Shown here: positions 15,939 to 23,919 of the stretch, piece after piece
Numbering within the stretch: position 1 is the stretch's first letter
Layout: each line of letters begins with the position of its first letter
NCBI GenBank assembly: GCA_964623515.1
Contig: CAZURV010000007.1
Span: forward strand, 10,739-74,738
Reading direction: 5' to 3'
From: RUG714 sp964623515
GTDB lineage: Bacteria; Bacillota; Clostridia; Oscillospirales; Acutalibacteraceae
DNA: 64,000 nt
Made by a program: the position numbers and the translations under genes
The notes under the pieces: model-generated
The model's database searches: none
Told to the model about the DNA's origin: nothing
What the model saw: only the letters and a program-made list of their open reading frames with translations

Positions 15939-17465
15939 ATGAAAAAGCCAATCGTTTTATGTATTATGGACGGTTTCGGGCATAATCCGAGTGATTACGG
16001 CAACGCAATTGTATCGGCCAATACCCCGAATCTTGATAAACTTATGGCTGAATGCCCGTCAACTTATATCGGCGCAAGCGGACTGAACGTAGGTTTGCCG
16101 GACGGTCAGATGGGTAACAGCGAAGTTGGACACACAAATATCGGAGCGGGCAGAGTTGTTTATCAGGAACTGACAAGAATAACAAAAAGCATTGAAGACG
16201 GTGATTTCTTTGAAAACGATGCTTTAAAATCCGCTATGTTAAGCGCCAAGGAAAACGGAACAGCGCTTCATCTTATGGGGCTGATGAGCAACGGCGGCGT
16301 ACACAGCCATAACGGTCATTTGTGGGGACTGCTTGAAATGGCGAGAAGGAACGGACTTGATAAAGTTTATGTTCATTGTTTCCTTGACGGAAGAGATGTA
16401 CCACCTGCATCAGGCGCGGATTATGTGGCTGAATGTGCCGAAAAATGCGCTGAAATCGGTGTAGGCAAAATTGCAACTGTTATGGGTAGATTTTATGCTA
16501 TGGACAGAGATAACAGATGGGAAAGAGTCGGTAAAGCTTATGACGCGCTTGTAAAAGGTGAAGGCATAAAAGCCGATGATCCTGTTGAAGCCATCAAAAA
16601 GAGTTATGAGACAATAGATGAGACGGGCAAGCATCTTACAGACGAATTTGTTATCCCCACGGTTTGTCTGGAAGATGCGCAGATTCAGGAAAATGACAGC
16701 GTTATATTCTTCAATTTCAGACCGGACAGAGCCCGGGAAATCACAAGAACGCTCGTAGACCCCGATTTTAGCGGATTTGAAAGAGAGTATTTTCCTGTAA
16801 AGTTTGTGTGCTTTACACAATATGATGCGACTATGCCGAATGTGGATGTCGCATTCAAGCCTCAGACGCTTGTAAATACGTTCGGCGAATATATGTCTAA
16901 ACTCGGAAAGACACAGCTTCGCATTGCCGAAACGGAGAAATATGCACATGTAACGTTTTTCTTCAATGGCGGTGTAGAAAAGCAGTATGAGGGAGAAGAC
17001 AGAATTCTTGTTGCTTCTCCGAAAGTTCCCACTTATGATATGCAGCCTGAGATGAGCGCGCCTGAGGTTACGGAAAAAGTCTGCGGAGCAATCCGTTCGG
17101 GTAAATATGATGCCGTAATTCTGAATTTTGCAAATTGCGACATGGTAGGGCATACCGGTGTGTTTGAAGCTGCGGTAAAAGCAGTTGAAACCGTTGATGA
17201 AAGTGTAGGCAAGGTTGCCGATGCTGTAAAAGATATGGGCGGTGTTCTGCTTGTAACAGCCGATCACGGAAATGCAGATAAAATGCTTGATGCGGATGGG
17301 AAACCGTTTACTGCACACACAAATTTTGAAGTTCCGTTTATCGTTTTCGGATATAACTGTGAACTTCGTAGCGGCGGAAAGCTTTGTGATATTGCGCCCA
17401 CAATGTTTAAGATTATGGGAATTGAACAGCCGGAAGAAATGACCGGAGAATCGATAATTCTGTAA
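15939..17465 (+). CDS. gpmI: 2,3-bisphosphoglycerate-independent phosphoglycerate mutase
   Basis: A 508-residue Mn-dependent alkaline-phosphatase-superfamily enzyme that interconverts 3- and 2-phosphoglycerate. It shows CIMDGFGHNP (metal Asp), GQMGNSEVGHTNIGAGRVVY with the nucleophile Ser, HCFLDGRDVPPASG, FFNFRPDRARE, NFANCDMVGHTG and TADHGNADKM with the second metal site. The length is normal. It is the last gene of the glycolytic operon, closed by the terminator at 17496. Confidence 0.97.
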   Translation: MKKPIVLCIMDGFGHNPSDYGNAIVSANTPNLDKLMAECPSTYIGASGLNVGLPDGQMGNSEVGHTNIGAGRVVYQELTRITKSIEDGDFFENDALKSAMLSAKENGTALHLMGLMSNGGVHSHNGHLWGLLEMARRNGLDKVYVHCFLDGRDVPPASGADYVAECAEKCAEIGVGKIATVMGRFYAMDRDNRWERVGKAYDALVKGEGIKADDPVEAIKKSYETIDETGKHLTDEFVIPTVCLEDAQIQENDSVIFFNFRPDRAREITRTLVDPDFSGFEREYFPVKFVCFTQYDATMPNVDVAFKPQTLVNTFGEYMSKLGKTQLRIAETEKYAHVTFFFNGGVEKQYEGEDRILVASPKVPTYDMQPEMSAPEVTEKVCGAIRSGKYDAVILNFANCDMVGHTGVFEAAVKAVETVDESVGKVADAVKDMGGVLLVTADHGNADKMLDADGKPFTAHTNFEVPFIVFGYNCELRSGGKLCDIAPTMFKIMGIEQPEEMTGESIIL

Positions 17466-17495
17466 GTATTTTTTTCATTCCCGTATATTTATTTT

Positions 17496-17532
17496 CCCGC
17501 TGACAGCGGATTGCTGTCAGCGGGATTTTTCT
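17496..17532 (+). terminator. Rho-independent terminator after gpmI
   Basis: A 12-bp perfect stem (17496-17507 with 17513-17524), a 5-base loop and a T-run (ATTTTTCT), 31 bases after the gpmI stop. Confidence 0.92.
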
Positions 17533-17579
17533 GCAAATTTCTTCAAAGAATCGTTTTTTTCGAATCTTTTGAAAACAAC

Positions 17580-17608
17580 TTGACAGTATTTTACATATTT
17601 GGTACAAT
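17580..17608 (+). promoter_or_regulatory. Promoter of the abrB-like gene
   Basis: TTGACA (17580-17585), 17-base spacer, TACAAT (17603-17608), about 50 bases before the start codon. Confidence 0.75.
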
Positions 17609-17659
17609 TAGTAAATATATAATGTTTAACTATATTGCAAAAAAAGGAGAATGATAAAT

Positions 17660-17905
17660 ATGAAAGCAACAGGCATTATAAGGCCACTTGATACAGTGGG
17701 AAGAATTGTTTTACCAAAAGAAATAAGAAAACAGTTTGATCTTGTTGACGATCGGGACAGTTTGGAAATCTTCACCGATAATGACACGATTATTTTGAGA
17801 AAATATTCTCCAAGCTGTATTTTCTGCGGTGAGGACGACGGACTGATAGAGTTTAAAGGAAAAAAGATTTGCAAAAACTGCAAAAAAGAAATCAGAAAGG
17901 CATAA
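17660..17905 (+). CDS. AbrB/SpoVT-type transition-state regulator with CXXC pairs
   Basis: An 81-residue DNA-binding protein. The N-terminal swapped-hairpin (AbrB) domain reads ATGIIRPLDTVGRIVLPKEI and then DSLEIFTDNDTIILRKY. The short C-terminus holds two Cys-x2-Cys pairs (CIFCGEDDG and KICKNC) that may bind zinc, as in AbrB. I take the ATG at 17660 because AAGGAG lies ten bases before it; the ATG at 17651 would be too close. Its role is probably global regulation of stationary-phase or surface genes. It starts one base before the Fe-ADH gene ends its leader, so they are probably co-transcribed. Confidence 0.88.
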   Translation: MKATGIIRPLDTVGRIVLPKEIRKQFDLVDDRDSLEIFTDNDTIILRKYSPSCIFCGEDDGLIEFKGKKICKNCKKEIRKA

Positions 17906-17906
17906 G

Positions 17907-19034
17907 ATGACATTTAATTTTCATATGCCTGTTCATGTAATATCAGGTAAAAATGCGGTTTTGGAAAACGGCAATCTTCTTGCAGAATTCGGAAACCGCT
18001 GTTTGATTTTAACAGGCCGAAATTCTGCTGATATATGTGGTGCGCGCAGAGACGCGGAGCAGTCGCTCGGAGCAAACGGAATAGACTACGGTTTTTACAG
18101 CGAAATCCATCAAAATCCTTTGCTTTCCTCTGCTTACACAGCAGGGAAAATCTGTGCTGAAAGGAATATTGATTTTATACTCGCCGCAGGAGGTGGATCG
18201 GTACTGGACTGTGCAAAGGCAGCCGCAATTTTTGCTTCAAACCGTAACCTGAAAAATCCGGAAGATATATATATGAAGTTTGACAATCCTCCGATTCCGC
18301 TTGCAGTTATCGGCACAACTGCGGGAACGGGAAGCGAAGTCAGCCCAACAGCAGTCATAACTGTGGACAGGACCGGCAGAAAAAAGAGCATAACGTCACC
18401 GTTGTGCTATCCGAGGTTGGCTTTCTGCGATCCGAAGTATACTTACGGTACGCCGCGCGGGATTACCGTATCATGCGCGCTGGATGCATTTGCGCATGCT
18501 GTCGAAGGTTGGTTTTCAAGGAAAAGAGACACTGTAACGGAAATGTTTGCCCGAACTGCGCTTCCGATGATATGGCATTCGCTTTGTATTTTGGCGGACG
18601 GTGGCGAACTTTCGGAAAAAATGAGAGACGAATTGTTTTACGGCGCTTTGTATGCAGGCGTGGAGCTTAAAATCGGCACGCTTTTTCCGCATGCCCTCGG
18701 ATATATTTTAACCGAAGACTATGGCGTGCCTCATGGTCAGGCATGCGCAGTTTTTGACAAGGAATTTCTTGCGTGGAATCAGAGAAATGCGCCCGAAATA
18801 ACTGAGGCGTTTTTAAGCCTTCTCGGTGTTTCTTTCAGTGAAGTTATCCGTATGTATGATTCGCTGATAGCTTTGCCGGAAATAAGTATGAGCGATGAGA
18901 AAATTGCGGAATATGCAGAACGTTGGTCCGATAACGAATCAAAATTTAAAAATTGCTTCGGTAATTTTAAGCTTGTGAACGCAGTAAATATATTAAAGAA
19001 ATTGTTTGGAGAATCATATGGCGTTGTTTGTTGA
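17907..19034 (+). CDS. Iron-containing alcohol dehydrogenase family protein
   Basis: A 375-residue member of the group III (Fe-ADH) dehydrogenases, NAD(P)H-dependent and usually acting on alcohols or aldehydes in the cytoplasm. The Rossmann-like half has FILAAGGGSVLDCAKAAA and IGTTAGTGSEVSPTAVIT. The all-alpha half has the metal ligands in CALDAFAHAVEGWF and FPHALGYILTEDYGVPHGQA. It begins one base after the abrB-like stop and its end overlaps the obg start by 17 bases, giving an unusual metabolic-to-GTPase linkage. The substrate is not predictable. Confidence 0.88.
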   Translation: MTFNFHMPVHVISGKNAVLENGNLLAEFGNRCLILTGRNSADICGARRDAEQSLGANGIDYGFYSEIHQNPLLSSAYTAGKICAERNIDFILAAGGGSVLDCAKAAAIFASNRNLKNPEDIYMKFDNPPIPLAVIGTTAGTGSEVSPTAVITVDRTGRKKSITSPLCYPRLAFCDPKYTYGTPRGITVSCALDAFAHAVEGWFSRKRDTVTEMFARTALPMIWHSLCILADGGELSEKMRDELFYGALYAGVELKIGTLFPHALGYILTEDYGVPHGQACAVFDKEFLAWNQRNAPEITEAFLSLLGVSFSEVIRMYDSLIALPEISMSDEKIAEYAERWSDNESKFKNCFGNFKLVNAVNILKKLFGESYGVVC

Positions 19035-20295
19035 TATAGCTAAAATTAGCATTAAAGCGGGCAACGGGGGCAACGGTGCGGTTGCTTTCCGCAGAGAAAA
19101 ATATATTGCTTCCGGAGGACCTAACGGAGGGGACGGAGGACATGGAGGCAATATTGTTTTTATGGTTGATGATCATTTATCTACGCTTGCCGATTTCCGT
19201 TATCAAAGTGAATACAAAGCCGATAACGGAAAAAACGGTTCCGGTAACAATAAAACCGGAAAGAGTGCGGAGGACTTAATTATACGTGTTCCGAGAGGAA
19301 CGATAATAAGAGAAGTCAATTCGGGAAAGATAATGAAGGATATGAGTTCCGATGAACCTTTTGTTGCCGCCAGGGGCGGTAAAGGCGGCCGTGGAAATGC
19401 ACGGTTTGCAAATTCTACTCGTCAGACTCCGCGTTTTGCCAAAGACGGAAAGCCGGGCGAAGAATGGGATATTCAGCTTGAACTGAAGCTTTTGGCAGAT
19501 GTAGGGCTTTTGGGTTATCCGAATGTGGGCAAAAGCTCACTGATTTCCGTTGTGAGTCAGGCGAGGCCCAAAATAGGGGACTATCATTTTACAACGCGTG
19601 TGCCCAATCTCGGTGTAGTTAGAATCAGTGAAGACGTGAGTTTCGTTTTGGCGGATATTCCCGGGATTCTCGAGGGCGCAAGCGATGGCATTGGGCTCGG
19701 TCATAAATTTTTGCGGCATGTTGAAAGATGCCGTTTGCTGATTCACGTTGTTGACGTATCGGGAAGCGAGGGAAGAAGCCCGTATGATGATTTTAATATC
19801 ATCAATTCGGAACTTGTGAAATTCAACGCGGCGCTCGCCGATTGTCCGCAGATTGTTGCAGGAAATAAAATCGATTTAGCGGACGATGAACAGCGCGCGC
19901 AGTTTAGAAAGTTTATTGAGGATAAGGGACTGCCGTATTTTGAAATCTGCGCACCTATATCCCAGGGAACGGATGAACTTATGAAATATACCGCGCAGCG
20001 TCTGAGTGAACTCCCGCCTGTAAAACGCTATGAATCCGAACCTATTGCGATGGATGATCTTGTCGGAAAAGACGATATGCGTTTTGAAATTACGGTTGAA
20101 GACGGTGTCTATTATATTGAGGCGCCGTTCCTTGTAAAAGTGTTGAATAAAGTGGACATGGATGATTATGAAAGCCTTCAGTACTTTCAGCGCGTTTTGC
20201 AGAAAAGCGGAATTATAGAAGCGCTTAAGGATAAGGGAATTTCTCAGGGAGATACGGTTAACATTTATGATTTGGAATTTGATTACGTTGATTAG
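19018..20295 (+). CDS. obg: Obg GTPase (ribosome assembly / stringent response)
   Basis: A 425-residue essential GTPase acting in late 50S assembly and ppGpp sensing. It has the glycine-rich OBG domain (KISIKAGNGGNGAVAFRREK, RGGKGGRGNARFANST), the G domain (GYPNVGKSSL G1, DIPGILEGASDG G3, NKIDLADDEQ G4) and the C-terminal OCT domain (FEITVEDGVYYIEAPFL). The start is the ATG at 19018 with GGAG upstream, within the end of the preceding gene. The OCT domain is present, as in Firmicute Obg. Confidence 0.97.
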   Translation: MALFVDIAKISIKAGNGGNGAVAFRREKYIASGGPNGGDGGHGGNIVFMVDDHLSTLADFRYQSEYKADNGKNGSGNNKTGKSAEDLIIRVPRGTIIREVNSGKIMKDMSSDEPFVAARGGKGGRGNARFANSTRQTPRFAKDGKPGEEWDIQLELKLLADVGLLGYPNVGKSSLISVVSQARPKIGDYHFTTRVPNLGVVRISEDVSFVLADIPGILEGASDGIGLGHKFLRHVERCRLLIHVVDVSGSEGRSPYDDFNIINSELVKFNAALADCPQIVAGNKIDLADDEQRAQFRKFIEDKGLPYFEICAPISQGTDELMKYTAQRLSELPPVKRYESEPIAMDDLVGKDDMRFEITVEDGVYYIEAPFLVKVLNKVDMDDYESLQYFQRVLQKSGIIEALKDKGISQGDTVNIYDLEFDYVD

Positions 20296-20327
20296 TAAAA
20301 TAACAGATTGAAACAGGGTAGAATCAT

Positions 20328-20729
20328 ATGATTTTTGATGATATTGCAAATGATCCGAATGAACTCAGTCCATTGACTCTGGCTTTTATCGGAGATGCTG
20401 TTTACAGCCTGATTATCAGGGAGGATTTGGTTCTTGAAGCAAAACGTCCCGTAAATCAGTTACATAAGTTAAGTACCGAAAAAGTGAGTGCGGTCAGTCA
20501 GAGCCGTGCGGTTAAAAAAATCATGGGAGAGCTTACCGAAGAGGAAATCAGAATTTTCAAGCGAGGAAGAAACGCGTCCACTTCGCATACGCCCAAGCAC
20601 GCGAGTGAAGGGGAATATCATTATTCCACCGGATTTGAAGCACTTATCGGTTATTTGTATTTATGCAGACGCTACGAACGAATAAAGGAGCTGTATAACC
20701 TGATATGCAACGGAGAGAACGGGCGCTGA
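20328..20729 (+). CDS. mrnC: Mini-ribonuclease III
   Basis: A 133-residue RNase III-like endonuclease lacking the double-stranded RNA-binding domain. In Firmicutes it matures 23S rRNA. Catalytic-domain marks are LSPLTLAFIGDAVYSLIIRE near the N-terminus, FKRGRNASTSHTPKHA in the middle and GFEALIGYLYLCRRYERI at the C-terminus with the conserved Glu. It lies 32 bases after obg and its end overlaps the YitT-like gene by 25 bases. Confidence 0.95.
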   Translation: MIFDDIANDPNELSPLTLAFIGDAVYSLIIREDLVLEAKRPVNQLHKLSTEKVSAVSQSRAVKKIMGELTEEEIRIFKRGRNASTSHTPKHASEGEYHYSTGFEALIGYLYLCRRYERIKELYNLICNGENGR

Positions 20730-21568
20730 GTATTCTTTGTGATATTCTTTTTTATACTTTGGGCAGTTGTTTATACGCTGTCGGCATGAACTGCTTTGCA
20801 GTTCCGAACAGGCTCGTTATAGGCGGTTTCAGCGGGATAGGGACCATGCTCAATTATTTAACGGGATTTCCAATCGGAGCATTTATTTTTATTGCGAATA
20901 TTCCGCTTTTTTATTTAGGTTACAGGTTTATAGGAAAGGACTTTATTGTAAGAACGTTTGCGGTTACGCTGTTTGTATCCGCACTGATTGATATATCCAA
21001 GCTGTTTCTTCCCGTTTTTCGCGGCGATGCAATTCTTGTTACGCTTGCGGGAGGTGTTTCGCTGGGAACAGGGCTTGCACTTATTTTCCTCAGGGGAGCC
21101 ACTACCGGCGGAGCGGATATCATTGCCAAGCTGATTTCACGGAGATATCGCCATATCCCGATGGGCAGGGTTATGGTTATATTTGATGTTGTTGTCATCC
21201 TGTTTTCAGCACTTATTTACCGTAATTTTGAAAGCGTTCTTTATTCCATCGTTCTGATTTTTATTTCCGGCAGAATGGTTGATTTTTTGAATTACGGTTC
21301 CGTAAGCGGCAAGTTGATGTTTGTGATAACCGATAAATGGGACGATATATATAACCGAATCAGTTCTGCAACCGGGCGCGGGTGTACCGTTATACCCGTT
21401 CAGGGAGCATACACGATGAAAGCGCGCAAAATGATGTTTATAGCAGTAAGAAATAATGAAATCAGTAAAGTATATAGGATTATAAGCGCAGTGGATAAGA
21501 ATGCATTTATCACGCTTGCCGAGGCTAGGGAGATACTCGGAGAAGGATTCAGAAGAACGGATGAATAA
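20705..21568 (+). CDS. YitT family membrane protein (DUF161 + DUF2179)
   Basis: A 287-residue integral membrane protein with about five or six hydrophobic segments in residues 1-170 (e.g. VIGGFSGIGTMLNYLTGFPI and FLRGATTGGADIIAKLISRR, both typical of YitT). A C-terminal cytoplasmic DUF2179-type ligand-binding domain (GCTVIPVQGAYTMKARKMMF) follows. The transported or sensed molecule is not firmly established for the family. It overlaps both neighbours, so it is part of the obg-mrnC transcript. Confidence 0.87.
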   Translation: MQRRERALSILCDILFYTLGSCLYAVGMNCFAVPNRLVIGGFSGIGTMLNYLTGFPIGAFIFIANIPLFYLGYRFIGKDFIVRTFAVTLFVSALIDISKLFLPVFRGDAILVTLAGGVSLGTGLALIFLRGATTGGADIIAKLISRRYRHIPMGRVMVIFDVVVILFSALIYRNFESVLYSIVLIFISGRMVDFLNYGSVSGKLMFVITDKWDDIYNRISSATGRGCTVIPVQGAYTMKARKMMFIAVRNNEISKVYRIISAVDKNAFITLAEAREILGEGFRRTDE

Positions 21569-22889
21569 TGATTTTTTAAAAACCATGCAGAGTTTTATGG
21601 GGGGAGATTTTGAAAGTTTCAAAAATTCCCTGAATGAACCTTGTTTCAGGGGAATCTATGTTAACCGCCTGAAAGCCGACCCGGAAAACGTGCTTCCGTT
21701 TCTCCCTTTTGCATGCAGACCTGTTCCGTTTGCACAGGGAGGATATTACATAGATGGCGGTGCGAAACATTTAGGAACATTACCCCTTCATCATGCAGGG
21801 GCTTTTTACGTTCAGGAACCAAGCGCAATGAGCGCGGTAAGCGCTCTGAATCCGCAAAAAGGCGAAAAAGTTCTCGATTTATGTGCGGCGCCGGGCGGTA
21901 AGAGCATAAATATTGCATCGCGTATGCAGTCCGTTGGTTTGCTGTGGAGTAATGAATATAACCGCAAACGCGCAGGCGCTCTGCTCTCAAATATTGAAAG
22001 AATGGGAATCAGAAACTGTATTGCAAGCAATCTCAGCGTGCAGCAAACAGCGGCGGCACTGCCGGACTTTTTTGACAGAGTACTTGTTGACGCGCCGTGT
22101 TCGGGAGAGGGTATGTTCCGCCGTGAAAAAGCTGATTGTTCTGAATGGAGCGAAAGCAATGTAAAGATATGCGCACAAAAACAGCAAGAAATCCTCCGGT
22201 TTGCAAAAAAAACGCTGAAACCGGGAGGACGTCTTGTTTATTCCACCTGCACGTTTAATAAAACCGAAAATGAAGATACGGTAGGCAGATTTTTAGCTGA
22301 AAATGATGATTTTGAGCTTATTGATGTTGAAGAAAACTTTGGCAGGGAAGCGTACGGTATGCCCAAGGCAAGAAGAATCCTGCCGATGGACGGCGGTGAA
22401 GGACATTTTGTTGCCGCAATGCAGAAGAAGGTGGGGAATACAGGCGATTCGAGTGTAAAGTATAAACCCTTTCCGGCCAGTCCCGCTCCGAAAAAATTTT
22501 ATGATTTCTGGCGAGATAATTTCAGTTGTGATATATTCGGAAAACCCTGCTGTATCAACGGAAAAGTGTATTTGATGCCGATAAAAACGCCCGATGTGTC
22601 AGTTCCTTTTGTTCGTGCAGGCGTGCTTGCAGGGAGCATGAGAGGCGATATGTTTTTCCCCCATCACCAGCTTTATGCTACAATGCCATTTGCATACTGT
22701 AAAAATGCGGTCAATTTTACAAATGACAGCACCGATGTATACAAGTTCTTGCACGGTGAAGAAACGGATGCCCCCGGTATAAAAGGATTCTGTGCCGTTG
22801 CTGTCGAGGGAATCGTTATCGGCTTTGGAAAGGCTTCGGGGGGCAAACTGAAAAATCATTATCCGAAAGGGTTGAGAAATCTTAAATAA
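21561..22889 (+). CDS. RsmF/RsmB-type 16S rRNA m5C methyltransferase
   Basis: A 442-residue SAM-dependent RNA (cytosine-5)-methyltransferase. Motif I is VLDLCAAPGGKSINIA, motif IV VLVDAPCSGEGMFRRE with one catalytic Cys, and motif VI VYSTCTFNKTENED with the second Cys. The C-terminal ~120 residues match the RsmF/YebU-type extension (GFCAVAVEGIVIGFGKASGG). I chose the ATG at 21561, which overlaps the YitT stop; the longer frame from 21501 would overlap it by 68 bases. It probably methylates 16S rRNA in the decoding region. Confidence 0.9.
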   Translation: MNNDFLKTMQSFMGGDFESFKNSLNEPCFRGIYVNRLKADPENVLPFLPFACRPVPFAQGGYYIDGGAKHLGTLPLHHAGAFYVQEPSAMSAVSALNPQKGEKVLDLCAAPGGKSINIASRMQSVGLLWSNEYNRKRAGALLSNIERMGIRNCIASNLSVQQTAAALPDFFDRVLVDAPCSGEGMFRREKADCSEWSESNVKICAQKQQEILRFAKKTLKPGGRLVYSTCTFNKTENEDTVGRFLAENDDFELIDVEENFGREAYGMPKARRILPMDGGEGHFVAAMQKKVGNTGDSSVKYKPFPASPAPKKFYDFWRDNFSCDIFGKPCCINGKVYLMPIKTPDVSVPFVRAGVLAGSMRGDMFFPHHQLYATMPFAYCKNAVNFTNDSTDVYKFLHGEETDAPGIKGFCAVAVEGIVIGFGKASGGKLKNHYPKGLRNLK

Positions 22890-22945
22890 TATGGTATAGT
22901 ATCTGAAGTTGATATATGTAGATTAGATATATAGGAGGTCTAAAT

Positions 22946-23671
22946 ATGTCGGGACATTCAAAATGGCATAATATACAGGCGAAGAAAAGCAAAACGGACG
23001 CTGCGCGTTCAAAGGTATTCACAAAACTCGGTCGTGAACTTACACAGGCGGTTAAAGACGGTGGCCCGAATCCTGAATCCAACTCAAAACTGAAAGATGT
23101 TATTGCAAAGTGCAAGGCAAGCAACGTCCCGAATGATAATATTACCAGAATAATCAATAAAGCGAATTCGGATACTTCAAGCTATGAAGAAGTGATGTAT
23201 GAGGGCTACGGACCGTCGGGCATAGCCGTTATCGTTGAAACGCTTACGGATAACCGCAACAGAACTGCCGGAAATATCAGGCATGCATTTGATAAATTCG
23301 GCGGGAATATGGGAACCAGCGGCTGTGTTTCGTTTATGTTTGACCGTCAGGGCGTGATTGTTATAGAAGATGAAGACGAAGAACTGGATGAGGAAACAGT
23401 AATGGAAGATGCGCTGGAAGCGGGCGCTTCTGATTTTCTCAGCGAAGAAGCCGGTATATTTGAAATCCGTACAGAGCCTAATGCATTGGGTATCGTGAGA
23501 GACGCTCTTGAAACTAAAAAATATACTTTTGCGGTTGCCGAGGTGCAGTATGTTCCGCAGACCTACACTGCTGTTTCAAGCGAAGACGATCAGGAAAAAA
23601 TGCAGAAAATGCTGGATATGCTTGAAGAGGATGACGATGTTCAGAACGTTTGGCATAATTGGGAGGAATAA
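22946..23671 (+). CDS. YebC/PmpR family translation/regulatory factor
   Basis: A 241-residue protein of the YebC/TACO1 family, recently linked to relief of ribosome stalling and earlier described as a DNA-binding regulator. It opens with the invariant SGHSKWHNIQAKK and contains EVMYEGYGPSGIAVIVETLT, NRTAGNIRHAFDKFGGNMG, and a C-terminal DDVQNVWHNWEE. A strong ribosome site (AGGAGG) precedes the ATG. It is transcribed alone and closed by the terminator at 23883. Confidence 0.95.
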   Translation: MSGHSKWHNIQAKKSKTDAARSKVFTKLGRELTQAVKDGGPNPESNSKLKDVIAKCKASNVPNDNITRIINKANSDTSSYEEVMYEGYGPSGIAVIVETLTDNRNRTAGNIRHAFDKFGGNMGTSGCVSFMFDRQGVIVIEDEDEELDEETVMEDALEAGASDFLSEEAGIFEIRTEPNALGIVRDALETKKYTFAVAEVQYVPQTYTAVSSEDDQEKMQKMLDMLEEDDDVQNVWHNWEE

Positions 23672-23689
23672 ACAGCTTTTGCCTTAATA

Positions 23690-23880
23690 TATCCTATTCG
23701 TCGACATCCCCGGTCTCTTAGGAGACGGGCTTCATTTTCGAAATCAGCGGAGGATGTTATCCTTTCTGCCTTCTCAGACAGCGAATGCTACTTCTGCCGC
23801 ATGGAATAACGGGGAGGGAGTCCTTATTGAATCGCGCTGACAGTTAATTGGCATGCGCCGCACAGCGGCATAATTTAAAT
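23690..23880 (+). repeat. Dispersed repeat, diverged copy C
   Basis: The left end (CCTATTCGTCGACATCCCCGG(T)CTCTTAGG-like) matches the head of copies B, D and E. The interior differs and instead aligns with the reverse complements of 10205-10350 and 45150-45355. It keeps hairpin potential (CCCGTCTC-type pair at 23708-23729). It lies between yebC and its terminator. Confidence 0.65.
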
Positions 23881-23882
23881 CA

Positions 23883-23919
23883 ACAGGAAGTAAAGCTATT
23901 GTCTTTACTTCCTGTTTTT
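23883..23919 (+). terminator. Bidirectional terminator between yebC and the FAD-Rieske gene
   Basis: A 13-bp perfect stem (23883-23895 with 23903-23915) followed by TTTTTG on the plus side. The right arm overlaps the last codons of the convergent oxidoreductase gene, so the hairpin also forms the 3' end of that mRNA. Confidence 0.88.

Noticed and set aside
16410..17318. 302-codon antisense frame under gpmI
   Set aside because: gpmI is unmistakable on the other strand; the antisense product has no recognisable motifs.
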